Shown: positions 35,924 through 45,115, counted from the stretch's first letter. The stretch: DNA of 64,000 bases from Desertibacillus haloalkaliphilus (GCF_019039105.1 NZ_JAHPIV010000013.1:62001-126000); one strand, 5' to 3'. Notes: generated from the sequence alone by a model not told the origin. Numbers and translations: made by a program.

Positions 35924-37447
35924 ATGAATCGATTTAAGAATGTATGTAGACACTTCATTCAAGGAACTGCTGCTATTATTCTGACTGCTGCTGTGAGTGG
36001 ACAAACCGTAAATGCTTCTACAGCTATTGCAGAGGCATGTGACTATGAACCGATCATTGGTGAAAACCCGGATAAACAAACGGTCAATTGTTTACTAACC
36101 GAAACGGCTTTGCAATATAACGTGCCGCCCGAAATTGTAAAAGCAGTAGCACACGTTGAAAATGGGGGTTGGAAGCACTTTGATGAAAATAACGAACCTA
36201 TCATTTCAGATGATGGCGGCATCGGCCTTATGCAAATAACTACTTTAGGAGATTATGACGCCAAAGACTTAAAATATGATCTGCTCGAAAATATTACTGC
36301 AGGTGTGGAACGATTGCATGAAATGTTTCATGCAATCTACCTGCCAACAGTCAATGACCAAGCATGGCAAGATATTGAGAATTGGTACTTTGCCGTCATG
36401 GGCTATAATGGAATTAAACCCGTAAACAGCCCTGTTGTGCAACAAACGGGAATGCGAAACACAGACGCTTATCAAGAAAAGGTCTTTCAAGCGATGGAGA
36501 AATTTAGCTTACTTTCCTTTGAACCATTTTTGTTCTCAACAACAGATTTCAACTATGACCCAACCAAAACAGACAATATTGAATTTGTAACGAAAGCCTA
36601 TGACATAGAACCTGTTACACAGACAAAGCATTTATTTTCTACAGGAGATCAAGTCCAAGTAAAGGGGGGCACTCCACATCTTCGGGAGCACCCTACAACA
36701 AATAGTCATTCGATTACTAGGCTCGAACCGAATGAAATCGTAACGATTACCGGTGATTTTAGCTACGATCAAACGGCATCTAGTTCAAATCATTTTGTAT
36801 GGTATCCCATTGAACAGGAAAGTGGTACAACAGGCTTTGTTGCATCTGGATATCTTGAGAGCATAACAACCCACCAAGAAGAAGTTGTCGAGCAGCCGAA
36901 ACAAATCTTTAGTGACATCCCTACTGACCATTGGGCTGCAAAAGAAATATACTATTTAAATCGTGAAGGGATTGTTGGTGGCTATCCTGATGGACATTTC
37001 CATGGAGACACTGCTATAACAAGAGCTCAAGCAGCTGCCATGCTAAGTCGTGCCGAAGGGCTTTCAACATCAAACCGTTCTGATCCCTCCTTTTCAGATG
37101 TTCCGACAACGCATTATTTCTATCATGCCATTGCTGCCACAGTCGATGAAGGTATTTTCACCGGCTTAGCTGAGCATTCGTTCGGACCTGATGAAAGCCT
37201 AACAAGGGCTCAAATGGCTGTTTTACTAGACCGTCTCTATCAATTCCGAACGGTAATTGAAGACGCACCTCCATTTACTGATATAAAAACTGGCACCTGG
37301 TACGAGTCTTCCATAGACAAGCTCTATAGAAGTGGAATTGTCGCCGGGATGACAGAAACAACCTTTGGTCCAAATGAACCTGTAACACGAACGCAATATG
37401 CGGTATTTATGGCTCGTGCGTTAGATGAGCAATTCCGTACACAATAA
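35924..37447 (+). CDS. Secreted cell-wall protein: lytic-transglycosylase-like domain, SH3-like domain, three SLH repeats
   Basis: 507-residue exported protein. Signal peptide (1 to about 32, ending VNAS); a region about 55-185 with lysozyme-like features (PPEIVKAVAHVENGGW with a candidate catalytic Glu, GGIGLMQITT, GVERLHEM, YNG); an SH3-like region about 230-310 (LREHPTTNSHSI, GFVASGYLE); and three SLH repeats at about 325-500, each starting F-S/T-D-(I/V) and ending in TRAQ/TRTQ, which bind pyruvylated secondary wall polymer. Probably a surface-anchored peptidoglycan hydrolase. A TTG one codon earlier is a possible start; GGGGAG lies upstream of both. Confidence 0.85.
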   Translation: MNRFKNVCRHFIQGTAAIILTAAVSGQTVNASTAIAEACDYEPIIGENPDKQTVNCLLTETALQYNVPPEIVKAVAHVENGGWKHFDENNEPIISDDGGIGLMQITTLGDYDAKDLKYDLLENITAGVERLHEMFHAIYLPTVNDQAWQDIENWYFAVMGYNGIKPVNSPVVQQTGMRNTDAYQEKVFQAMEKFSLLSFEPFLFSTTDFNYDPTKTDNIEFVTKAYDIEPVTQTKHLFSTGDQVQVKGGTPHLREHPTTNSHSITRLEPNEIVTITGDFSYDQTASSSNHFVWYPIEQESGTTGFVASGYLESITTHQEEVVEQPKQIFSDIPTDHWAAKEIYYLNREGIVGGYPDGHFHGDTAITRAQAAAMLSRAEGLSTSNRSDPSFSDVPTTHYFYHAIAATVDEGIFTGLAEHSFGPDESLTRAQMAVLLDRLYQFRTVIEDAPPFTDIKTGTWYESSIDKLYRSGIVAGMTETTFGPNEPVTRTQYAVFMARALDEQFRTQ

Positions 37448-37458
37448 CCTTACAATTA

Positions 37459-37518
37459 GCTGACCCAAATGTCGCCATTTTCCTCGTTAAAGCAATACGA
37501 CTTTGACAATGGGTCAGC
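37459..37518. terminator. Bidirectional terminator between the SLH and FRG genes
   Basis: GCTGACCCA pairs with TGGGTCAGC around about 42 bases; T-run after it on the plus strand. The end sequence GGCTGACCCA resembles the GGCTGTCCCA ends of the long inverted repeats. Confidence 0.65.
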
Positions 37519-37554
37519 CATTTTTCTTTCTGCTACTATATTCAACTTAAAAGG

Positions 37555-38439
37555 TTAACGATACGTATCTTTATCCTCTTCCCAATGAATCGACCCTTGC
37601 GGTGAATCGCGAATAAACTCGTAGTCATCAGCTTTCTCCCACGGAATATTGACATCCTTTTTATGAATATCTTCGGTTGTCCATTGGTTAACAAAACTAG
37701 CTAAACCATCAAGGTCAGGAAATAATGTGAAATGATTAATCCCACTTAATTCCAAAAACATCTTAATATCATTTTTTAGGTCTGGCTTTAAGTGAATATG
37801 CTTAACAATTTTTTTATCAAATAAAATCCCCTCTTCTTCCTCTTCTAATCCGAGTTTTGTGTTCCCTTGCAGTGTGAAGATTCCCTTTTGGTTCATACTA
37901 CGAGAGGAGTTCATATAGGGAAATAAGGCGAGTGTTTTTGCAAACGACGTACGCTCTTCTAGAAATGATGATTCCCGCGGCATACTTATTAAGTTTTTTG
38001 TACCATGGAAGATTTCGTTTAAACGATAAGGGTCGAGCAGCCAGACACTGCATTCATTTTTTTCTGTCCAGTTTCTTGTAGCAAAATAGAGTGCCACTGC
38101 AAATGATTCCGTCCAATCAAGAAGTCTTGTTTTCACACCGTAATGCTGCATTAAATATAACAAATCCCATTCATTAGTAGTTTTATGTAATTCAAATCCA
38201 TTCTCTAAAAAACGCTTATAGCTAACTTGTTCCCATTCTAAGAGTTGATCGACAGACATATCCATCCGGAACAACCCTGATTGAAGACGATAACACTCCC
38301 CACCTTTCGCACGGTTGTTATTTTGACCGCGGTACCAAACACCCCTACTTTTCTTTGAGAAAAACGTGACCTCATCTAATATTTTTATCCATTGTTCTGA
38401 AAAGAAATAATCACTAATGTTTAACCGTTGATCACTCAT
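37555..38439 (-). CDS. FRG domain-containing protein
   Basis: About 294-residue soluble protein with an FRG domain (about residues 25-130): WYRGQNNNRA near the start, then LLYLMQHYGVKTRLLDWTESFAVALYFATRN, the signature HxG..TRLLDWT..P/F..AL.FA pattern. The biochemical role of FRG domains is not known; they occur alone or in mobile/defence contexts. The C-terminal half (FTLQGNTKLG, HFTLFPDLDGLASFV) is the usual extension. Single gene, no neighbouring defence or mobile genes. Start is uncertain: MSDQRLN (38437-38439) has a weak GGTTGGTG site; the frame is open to 38511. Confidence 0.82.
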   Translation of the reverse strand: MSDQRLNISDYFFSEQWIKILDEVTFFSKKSRGVWYRGQNNNRAKGGECYRLQSGLFRMDMSVDQLLEWEQVSYKRFLENGFELHKTTNEWDLLYLMQHYGVKTRLLDWTESFAVALYFATRNWTEKNECSVWLLDPYRLNEIFHGTKNLISMPRESSFLEERTSFAKTLALFPYMNSSRSMNQKGIFTLQGNTKLGLEEEEEGILFDKKIVKHIHLKPDLKNDIKMFLELSGINHFTLFPDLDGLASFVNQWTTEDIHKKDVNIPWEKADDYEFIRDSPQGSIHWEEDKDTYR

Positions 38440-38653
38440 AAATAAACACCAACCTATGCCGTAAACTTTTCCACCATTCTTTTTATCATTGACGATTTTA
38501 TCTGTTTTCATTGCGAAAGCATGTAGTTTTTTTACTCGGCGACATTGTTTTGTTTTTTTCGATTCTTCTTGCCATTTCTAACGCCGTCAGCTCTTAATCT
38601 ATGATAGAATGATAAAAAATAGTCTAGACTAAAGTGAGGAAGGTAGATGGAAA

Positions 38654-39439
38654 ATGAAAGCTGTATTTTTTGATTTAGACGATACGTTACTTTGGGATAA
38701 GAAAAGTATTAAAGAAGCCTTTAAGGCAACATGCGAAGATGCAACTAAAAAATATGACCTTGATCCAATTGAATTAGAAGAGGCTGTCCGCCAATCAGCA
38801 CGAGAGCTCTATGCTTCTTATGAAACGTATGAGTTCACAAAAATGATTGGAATTAATCCATTTGAAGGCCTCTGGGGCGATTTCACAGATAAAATTAACA
38901 AAGATTTTCGCAAGATGAGAGAGATTGTTCCTACATACCGAAAAAAAGCTTGGACAAACGGATTGAAGGCATTGGGCATTGATGATCCAAGCTTTGGTGC
39001 AGAGCTCGGCGAATTATTCCCTGCCCACCGTCGCAAGCTACCATTTGTCTATGAAGAAACCTTCCAAGTGTTAGATGAACTAAAAGAAAAGTATCAACTA
39101 CTATTGTTAACGAACGGATCACCGACGCTTCAAAATGAAAAGCTCGATCTGACACCAGAGCTCGTCCCTTATTTTGACCATATTCTTGTCTCAGGTGCGT
39201 TTGGACGCGGAAAACCCGATCCAGCTATTTTTGAACATGCACTTTTCTTAATGTCACTTCAAAAAGACGAAGCGATTATGGTAGGGGATAACCTGCATAC
39301 CGATATTCTCGGTTCAAATCGAATTGACATGAAAAATGTTTGGATTAACCATCATGCCATTGACAATGATACAGGAATTACACCTACCTATGAGGTTAGT
39401 CGACTAAAAGAATTGCCACGTATCCTTGAACAAATCTAG
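38654..39439 (+). CDS. ysaA: HAD-superfamily hydrolase, YsaA-type
   Basis: 261-residue phosphatase-like enzyme. HAD motifs: DLDDTLLW (motif I, nucleophile Asp8), LLLTNGSP (motif II, about 150), lysine in [10 protein letters not shown] (motif III, about 178) and [12 protein letters not shown] (motif IV, about 213), with a helical cap between I and II. Sequence and length match Bacillus YsaA; substrate not known. GAGGAAGG upstream of ATG region. Monocistronic, terminator follows. Confidence 0.88.
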   Translation: MKAVFFDLDDTLLWDKKSIKEAFKATCEDATKKYDLDPIELEEAVRQSARELYASYETYEFTKMIGINPFEGLWGDFTDKINKDFRKMREIVPTYRKKAWTNGLKALGIDDPSFGAELGELFPAHRRKLPFVYEETFQVLDELKEKYQLLLLTNGSPTLQNEKLDLTPELVPYFDHILVSGAFGRGKPDPAIFEHALFLMSLQKDEAIMVGDNLHTDILGSNRIDMKNVWINHHAIDNDTGITPTYEVSRLKELPRILEQI

Positions 39440-39454
39440 TTGATTTACTAAAAA

Positions 39455-39494
39455 AGGGATGTCTGAAATGAATTTCATCATATCAGACATCCCT
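39455..39494. terminator. Bidirectional terminator after ysaA
   Basis: AGGGATGTCTGA pairs perfectly with TCAGACATCCCT over 16 bases, A-rich before and T-rich after, between two converging genes. Confidence 0.85.
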
Positions 39495-39507
39495 ATTCTT
39501 AAGTTCG

Positions 39508-40089
39508 TTAGTGAATTTCCTTCAAATAGTTGATCACTTCGCCAAAGTTATCCTTAAGTGTAACGTTTCGTATCTTCAATTCTCTCTCATGAAAATTGTT
39601 AAACATCTCTGCATCTGCTTTAATCTCCTTAACCGCAGCACCAATCTGAACTCCCTCGTCTAACGAAAGCCTATCTTCAACCGTTGTACAAAAGAATGAG
39701 CGACAAACACTTGTTTTATACGTTGGGTCTAACCCACAACCCTTTCCTTCTATAAAAAATTGACATACCGAATGCTGCAATTTTAAATCATCTTGTTCGA
39801 TCGTTGATAATGGCGAAAGGTCAATCTCAAAAAATGAAGTGTCTATATTTGCATGAACGATCACCTCATATCTGTTCCATGTTACGTTATGATTACGGGA
39901 TAAGCGATCAATAAGATCATACCGTTGATCCTTTACGATTTTATAAAGTTCAAACAACGTAAACGTTGGCGAGTAACTGCAACAACCTACGTCTGGCAAT
40001 CCTTTGGCACGACAAGAGAAATAGTCATCAGGACATTCACGGCACACTGGTGTAAGAATTTGCTTATACGTGTTGTCGTAGTAAATCAT
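39508..40089 (-). CDS. Cysteine-rich protein, probable metal-cluster or zinc binding, unknown
   Basis: 193-residue soluble protein with a Cys pattern like YkgJ-type Fe/Zn-binding proteins: CRECPDDYFSCRAKG and GCCSYSP near the N-terminus (about 15-40), then SVCQFFIEGKGCGLDP and TSVCRSFFC (about 115-145). The second half of the pattern (CxFxxxxxC...CxxYxxRPxxCRxF) resembles the YkgJ family, which suggests a bound metal, but identity is not certain. Start at 40087-40089 chosen because GAGGGGG lies about 6 bases upstream. Confidence 0.7.
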   Translation of the reverse strand: MIYYDNTYKQILTPVCRECPDDYFSCRAKGLPDVGCCSYSPTFTLFELYKIVKDQRYDLIDRLSRNHNVTWNRYEVIVHANIDTSFFEIDLSPLSTIEQDDLKLQHSVCQFFIEGKGCGLDPTYKTSVCRSFFCTTVEDRLSLDEGVQIGAAVKEIKADAEMFNNFHERELKIRNVTLKDNFGEVINYLKEIH

Positions 40090-40276
40090 CGTTATCCCCC
40101 TCTTTCTCATCCCCCTATCATACATGATTTTTTTTTTAGCGTCTAATATACCCTTACGCTCTGGCAGAACACATGGGGCCCATCGATTACAACTTATTAC
40201 TCCTATGCTAGCGCCTACACAAGTAAGACTCTCCCTTAATAGGATATAGCGATTTCCAAATTTAAGGGGGATGGTC

Positions 40277-41182
40277 GTGAACTTTACTAAACAATTTTGG
40301 GTACTAACACTATCATTTATCGTAGGAATCGCGACATTTTTTCTATTCGTCGTTTTCGATAAAGATGAGGAGCTCGGCTCTGAACAACCAATAAATGAAG
40401 AGGAAAGCGTAGTTGACGATGAACAGCCGCAAGAAACGACAGATGATCGAGATCAAGGTACTGATCAAGAGAATCAAGAGGAACAGTCTCACAATGATCA
40501 AACTCAACCCGCTAGAGGAGATACGAATGAGGATGTGGAGTTCATTTGGGGTGTTGATTCCGCAAGCAGAACGACAGAAGACTTCTATCAATGTGTGACG
40601 ACGAACTTCGGTGAACCTGAAATATGGGGAAGATATTTAGGTGATAAAGAAGGTGTATCCTATGGGCTAACAACTGATGAGATCAACCTTCTTCATGACC
40701 AAAGAATACAAATCCTTGTTATTTACAATCATTTCACTGACGGAACAACATATGAAAGAGGCGTTCAGGAAGCAGAACAGGCCATTGCCCTAGCGAATGA
40801 ACTTTCCATTCCTGAAGGTGTTGCCCTCTTTGCCAATGTCGAGCCCGAATATCCGATTGATGCAGACTTTATTACCGGCTGGTATGATACACTAGCCGAA
40901 TCCGTTTATGAAGCAGGTATTTATGGCGACTTCTCGGAAGATGGTGATATTCACCACGCTTTCCAACAGGCAGCTTCTGAACAGGCAGAGATTCAAGACC
41001 ATACCGTGATTTGGACCCATCAACCACAGATTGGAATTACAACTGAAGAAAACGCACCTGAGTACCAACCAGCTGCACCTGAAGGCTCACTCGCTTGGGG
41101 ATGGCAATATGGGATAGAATCTGAGGCATGTAACATTGATACGAATCTATTTTCTAGCGAACTAGTAGACTATTTATGGTAA
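40277..41182 (+). CDS. Membrane-anchored DUF1906 (glycoside-hydrolase-like) protein
   Basis: 301-residue surface protein: one N-terminal membrane helix (about 6-25), a very acidic Gln/Glu/Asp-rich linker (about 28-85), then a DUF1906 domain (Rv2525c-like TIM barrel, about 88-300) starting WGVDSAS and containing WGRYLGD, LVIYNHF, GVALFANVEPEY and GWYDTL. The family resembles GH25 lysozymes; the acidic VEPEY position suggests a candidate catalytic residue. Likely acts on cell-wall polymers. GTG start at 40277 with GGGGG 6 bases upstream; an ATG two codons earlier abuts that site. Confidence 0.82.
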   Translation: MNFTKQFWVLTLSFIVGIATFFLFVVFDKDEELGSEQPINEEESVVDDEQPQETTDDRDQGTDQENQEEQSHNDQTQPARGDTNEDVEFIWGVDSASRTTEDFYQCVTTNFGEPEIWGRYLGDKEGVSYGLTTDEINLLHDQRIQILVIYNHFTDGTTYERGVQEAEQAIALANELSIPEGVALFANVEPEYPIDADFITGWYDTLAESVYEAGIYGDFSEDGDIHHAFQQAASEQAEIQDHTVIWTHQPQIGITTEENAPEYQPAAPEGSLAWGWQYGIESEACNIDTNLFSSELVDYLW

Positions 41183-41188
41183 TAAAAG

Positions 41189-41221
41189 AAGCGAGTGTCT
41201 CGGTTACTGGGACACCCGCTT
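41189..41221. terminator. Bidirectional terminator
   Basis: AAGCGAGTGTC and GACACCCGCTT pair with one mismatch around 11 bases, between the DUF1906 gene and the convergent small gene. Confidence 0.7.
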
Positions 41222-41227
41222 TGATCA

Positions 41228-41377
41228 TTAGTTTCTGTTTTCACCTGAGGTTTGTTTTGCGTACAAGTTTGCTAGCACATGGGTTTTGTACCTTTCTAGT
41301 TTTTTTCCCTGATGATAGCGAATCCCTTCTTCTTTTAACCGTTCCACATACCATCCTTTTGAGCCGATGTGTGCCAT
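41228..41377 (-). CDS. DUF2639 (YflJ-like) small protein
   Basis: 49-residue protein MAHIGSKGWYVERLKEEGIR..GKKLERYKTHVLANLY, matching the short DUF2639 family of Bacillus (GSKGW, LK..GIR, KLE.YKT, NLY), function unknown. The true start is the ATG at 41375-41377 with AGGGGG about 10 bases upstream; the longer frame to 41494 would add 39 unrelated residues overlapping the EamA gene end. Confidence 0.75.
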   Translation of the reverse strand: MAHIGSKGWYVERLKEEGIRYHQGKKLERYKTHVLANLYAKQTSGENRN

Positions 41378-41483
41378 AAAATGACAAGCCCCCTTGTAAA
41401 GGATCGTAAAACTCAAGTGTTCCACCTCACCGCGAGGATAACATAGGACAGGCAAATAATTAAACCAACTTTTTTTCCTACTT

Positions 41484-42425
41484 TCATTGATCATATGTAT
41501 GTCCTGGTGCTTTCTGGTTCATAATGGTTCCTTGTTTCGAACGAATCGTCACTTGGGAGATAACAATGCCTCCTAATATTAATCCAGCTCCAATGATGAC
41601 GCTCGCAGTAATCGCTTCATCTAGAAACATCCAGCCGAAAAAAACACCAAAAGCAGGCACAAGCAGCGAAGAAATTGTCGCAGTTACGGTACGCATCACC
41701 GTTAATAAGTAGTACCAAATCGTAAAACATAGAGCAGAGGCAAACACCCCATTAAAAAGAATGGCAATCATGCTGATCGGTGTCCAAACAATCGGCTCTC
41801 CCCATTCTAAAAAGACGGTAACAATACATAGCCCTATGGTTCCGGCCAACATTTGATAGGCATTTACTTCGACACGGTGATCCTTTGCAAACGTTTTTTG
41901 ATAATAAATATTGGCAGCTGACCATACAAGTGAAGCAATGAGAATTAAGCTCATTCCAAATACAACAGAACGATCCGTACTTACCCAAATATCTGTCCCT
42001 ACAATGAACATTAACCCCGTCATCCCTACTAATAATCCAATTACATGTTTCCTCGTTAACTTCTCCCCTAAAAAATAAAAGGCTAATACGGTACTCCACA
42101 TCGGCATCGTATATAGAAGGATCGAGGCCTTCCCTGCATCAACAAAACGCATTCCATACATCACTAATGCATATACCAATGCCGTTTGCAGCAATCCTAA
42201 AATAAGTAATGGTCGCCATCGTAACGAACGCAACCTTTGCAAACGTAACTTTCCTATGAAGAGTAAAATTACAAGTAATGTAATTGTACCGACGAAAAAG
42301 CGTAATGTATTAAACGTAAACGGGCCCATATATTCAAGAGATACTTTCATTAGTACCCAAGCATAGCCCCAAACCATCGTTAATAATAAAGTAATTAGAG
42401 CAATAAACCATTTACTCGTGAACAT
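41484..42425 (-). CDS. EamA (DMT superfamily) transporter
   Basis: 313-residue membrane protein with ten predicted helices in two EamA repeats (about 8-140 and 155-290). Repeat hallmarks visible: TMVWGYAWVLMKVSL in the first helix, LYTMPMWSTVLAFYFLGEKLT at the end of the first repeat and LVPAFGVFFGWMFLDEAIT at the end of the second. Such proteins export metabolites, often amino acids; the substrate is unknown. GGAGG ribosome binding site. Tail is basic. Confidence 0.9.
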   Translation of the reverse strand: MFTSKWFIALITLLLTMVWGYAWVLMKVSLEYMGPFTFNTLRFFVGTITLLVILLFIGKLRLQRLRSLRWRPLLILGLLQTALVYALVMYGMRFVDAGKASILLYTMPMWSTVLAFYFLGEKLTRKHVIGLLVGMTGLMFIVGTDIWVSTDRSVVFGMSLILIASLVWSAANIYYQKTFAKDHRVEVNAYQMLAGTIGLCIVTVFLEWGEPIVWTPISMIAILFNGVFASALCFTIWYYLLTVMRTVTATISSLLVPAFGVFFGWMFLDEAITASVIIGAGLILGGIVISQVTIRSKQGTIMNQKAPGHTYDQ

Positions 42426-42473
42426 ATTTCTCTTACCTCCTTCCGATCAATCGATATTCTAACGTTTCATATT

Positions 42474-42566
42474 TTAATCCCTTTCATTCCGTTCTCGTAC
42501 ATACATCCAATATACGTCTTTAGCAATGATGACGAGGATAACCATTACGATCATGCCGAGATTCAC
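42474..42566 (-). CDS. Possible small membrane protein, 30 aa
   Basis: GTG start (42564-42566); the product begins MNLGMIVMVILVIIAKD, one hydrophobic helix, and ends in a charged tail (MYVRERNERD). The composition is typical of short membrane proteins of Bacillus, but the ribosome binding site is weak (AGAAG). Only moderate support. Confidence 0.3.
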   Translation of the reverse strand: MNLGMIVMVILVIIAKDVYWMYVRERNERD

Positions 42567-42778
42567 GTCGTTGGTCTTCTACAAACTCACTAGAAAAGCT
42601 CTTTCTACACTAACTTTAACATTAATTGGACACCAGTGGCAGTAAATGTTCTGAGATTCGATACCGTGGAAATAGTAATAAATCCTAAAAAACAAAACGT
42701 ATACGGCTGTAGCATGTTCATTATAAAACGAGCACTCGACTTATACATCAGCCGCTAGTCGCACAGCAACAAAAAGAA
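42567..42778. other. Rest of the 42.4-42.8 kb gap
   Basis: About 210 further bases without a gene between the EamA and YtxH genes (total gap 389 bases). No repeat or RNA structure recognised besides the YtxH terminator at its right edge. Confidence 0.4.
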
Positions 42779-42803
42779 AACTGCACGACCTTGTCATGCA
42801 GTT
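42779..42803 (-). terminator. Terminator of the YtxH-domain gene
   Basis: AACTGCA and TGCAGTT pair over 11 bases and are followed on the reverse strand by TTCTTTTTG; 12 bases after the stop. Confidence 0.75.
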
Positions 42804-42814
42804 CATTACTATCC

Positions 42815-43141
42815 TTAGTTGTCTTCCTTTGTTGCTGCCGCTTCTTCGTTGACTACTTGTTCTTCACTCTCTTCAGCTGATTCACTATTTTCAGAAGTTT
42901 CGATTGCAACAGGCCCAATTTCTTCTTCGACCTCGTCTGCGACACGTCTTTCGCGAATTTTATCCGTAAACTTAGCTGTTTTTTCTTTTGCATTTGTCAC
43001 TTGAACATTTAAATCGTCACGAAGTTCCTTACCTGCTTTTGGAGCCATTAATAACCCAACAGCTGCCCCTACGATCCCGCCGACAAGTGAACCGATTAGA
43101 AAATCCTTCGTATCCATATTATTTTTTTCTTGTTCTGCCAT
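42815..43141 (-). CDS. YtxH-domain protein
   Basis: 108-residue protein: short charged start, one membrane helix with Gly/Ala-rich face (FLIGSLVGGIVGAAVGLLMAPKAGKELRDDL, the YtxH signature), then a helical and finally very acidic tail (EESEEQVVNEEAAATKED). YtxH proteins of Bacillus are general-stress-related with unknown mechanism. ATG at 43139-43141 with AGGGGTG upstream. Single gene. Confidence 0.85.
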   Translation of the reverse strand: MAEQEKNNMDTKDFLIGSLVGGIVGAAVGLLMAPKAGKELRDDLNVQVTNAKEKTAKFTDKIRERRVADEVEEEIGPVAIETSENSESAEESEEQVVNEEAAATKEDN

Positions 43142-43298
43142 GTCCAACACCCCTATACCTAGAATTTTTTAAAATATTTTTGCTATAGTTCATTTTCTAG
43201 GTAAAAAAGGAAATACCTTCCCGTTCACAAAATTTCAACAATGAATGTTACAGGACCTCAAGTTTCACACATCAAAAAACGGCACTTTCTCTACGGTT

Positions 43299-43640
43299 TT
43301 ATTGATTATTTTTCACAAATTGCTTGATTTCTTCAGTGATTTCCGTTTGTAATGTATCATCAGCGTCTAATGCAATGCCGTATACCCAGCGATCTCCATA
43401 CTTCTTTTTCCAAACAATGCTTGCTTCAACGGTTATAGGTTTTGAAAACACAGTAAAAGACAAGCTGATTTTTTGTTCGTCAGTTAATTCAGTACCTGCA
43501 GACATTTTCAACCCTTCTTGACTCAAATTTATAATGTCGCCTTTATATGGCTTTTGTTCATTTGATCCAAGCATATAATACTCACAAGATAGAGGGGATT
43601 TAAATTCATAGCGATAAGCTTCTTGTCGGTTGTATTTCAT
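43299..43640 (-). CDS. PilZ-domain protein
   Basis: 113-residue single-domain protein with a PilZ fold: N-terminal RQEAYRYEF (positions of the RxxxR-type loop), GDIINLSQEGLKMSAG (matching D/NxSxxG) at about 40-52, and WKKKYGDRWVYGIA. PilZ domains bind cyclic di-GMP; the first motif here has RQEAYR, so the arginines are spaced as R-x4-R rather than RxxxR, and binding is uncertain. Start at 43638-43640 has AGGAG 6-7 bases upstream. Single gene. Confidence 0.8.
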   Translation of the reverse strand: MKYNRQEAYRYEFKSPLSCEYYMLGSNEQKPYKGDIINLSQEGLKMSAGTELTDEQKISLSFTVFSKPITVEASIVWKKKYGDRWVYGIALDADDTLQTEITEEIKQFVKNNQ

Positions 43641-43820
43641 AGTTATGACTCCTATTTTTCTAATAATCAAATTTTATACCTAGCAGCACCAATTTTCTAA
43701 CCTTCTAGTGATAAAAGTATAACATAGTCCATCAGCCATCGACTGCTTTAGTTTTGTCATTATCAAAAAGCTGATACAATATAGTGGAAGAAAATGAAAA
43801 TAAGTGAGGGTTATGCAAAA

Positions 43821-45053
43821 ATGAGTCAATTTCAGGAAAGATTTGAAAAGTATGCTGAATTAGCTGTAAATGTTGGTGTAAACATTCAAGAGAACCAAAC
43901 ACTTGTTGTCAATGCGCCAATCGCTGCTGTAGATTTTGTTCGAACGATTGCCAAAAAAGCGTACGAAACCGGTGCGAAAAATGTACATGTTGAATGGAAT
44001 GATGAGCATACAAGTTTAATTAAATATAAACACGCACCCGATGAAGCGTTTCATGAGTTTCCGGAATGGAAAGCAAAAGGGTTTGAAACGTTGGCCGAAA
44101 ATGGAGCTGCGTTCATGACCATTAAATCATCAAACCCTGATTTATTTAAAGAGGTTGACCCTGAACGTATTGCAGCTGCCAACAAGGCACAGGGAACCGC
44201 GATGGAAACGTTTCGATCATACATTCAATCTGATAAAGTAAGTTGGACAGTGATCGCCACTCCTTCACCAGAATGGGCGATGAAAGTTTTCCCTAACAAT
44301 AGTGAAGAAGAGGCCATGAATAAATTATGGGATGCAATCTTTCAAGCAACAAGAGCAAATCTTACTGAGCCAGTTAAGGCTTGGGAAGATCATACGAGAT
44401 CCTTAACCGAGAAGGTCGAATACTTGAACAAGAAAAAATATAAAAAGCTCCATTACAAAGCCCCGGGAACTGATTTATCAATTGAACTGCCAGAAGATCA
44501 CCTTTGGGCGGGTGCTGGTAGCACGAACGAGAAAGGGACGTATTTTGTTGCGAATATGCCAACAGAAGAGGTATTTACAGCTCCACATAAAGACGGTGTC
44601 AACGGCGTTGTAAGTAGTTCTAAACCGTTGAATTATGCTGGTAACCTAATTGAAAACTTTTCTCTTACTTTTAAAGATGGTGAAGTTGTCGATTTCAGTG
44701 CTGAATCGGGATATGAAACACTAAAAAAGTTAATTGAGACAGATGAAGGATCTCGTCGCTTAGGAGAAATTGCCCTAGTTCCACATGATTCACCGATATC
44801 AAATGCAAATATTATCTTCTATAACACGCTCTTCGATGAAAATGCTTCTAACCACCTAGCTCTTGGTAGTGCCTATGCCTTTAACATTGAAGGTGGGAAA
44901 ACGATGACAAAAGAAGAGTTGAATAAAAGCGGCTTAAACACAAGCCTTACTCACGTTGATTTTATGATTGGTACAGCTGATATGGACATCGACGGCGAAT
45001 TGGCTGATGGTACGACAGAGCCCGTCTTCCGTAAGGGAAATTGGGCGTTTTAA
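43821..45053 (+). CDS. ampS: M29 family aminopeptidase
   Basis: Cytosolic metal-dependent aminopeptidase, 410 residues, as in Bacillus AmpS. N-terminal domain (about 1-190) with ERFEKYAELAVNVGVN; catalytic domain with metal ligands in NMPTEEVFTAPHKDGVNG (Glu, His and Asp), DFSAESG, DEGSRRLGEIALVPHDSPI (Glu and His) and HLALGSAY. All the M29 ligand positions appear present. Start at 43821 (MSQFQ) with GAGGG about 10 bases upstream. Monocistronic with a terminator after it. Confidence 0.9.
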   Translation: MSQFQERFEKYAELAVNVGVNIQENQTLVVNAPIAAVDFVRTIAKKAYETGAKNVHVEWNDEHTSLIKYKHAPDEAFHEFPEWKAKGFETLAENGAAFMTIKSSNPDLFKEVDPERIAAANKAQGTAMETFRSYIQSDKVSWTVIATPSPEWAMKVFPNNSEEEAMNKLWDAIFQATRANLTEPVKAWEDHTRSLTEKVEYLNKKKYKKLHYKAPGTDLSIELPEDHLWAGAGSTNEKGTYFVANMPTEEVFTAPHKDGVNGVVSSSKPLNYAGNLIENFSLTFKDGEVVDFSAESGYETLKKLIETDEGSRRLGEIALVPHDSPISNANIIFYNTLFDENASNHLALGSAYAFNIEGGKTMTKEELNKSGLNTSLTHVDFMIGTADMDIDGELADGTTEPVFRKGNWAF

Positions 45054-45115
45054 GAAATCAACTCTTTAACTGTGAAGATAGATTTGTAATCTAAAAACAT
45101 CGATATAAACGAGAA

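Noticed and set aside
38325-38340. GACCGCGGTACCA resembling the T-box antiterminator sequence
   Set aside because: It lies inside the FRG gene, encoding the conserved WYRGQ region, and no T-box stem precedes it.
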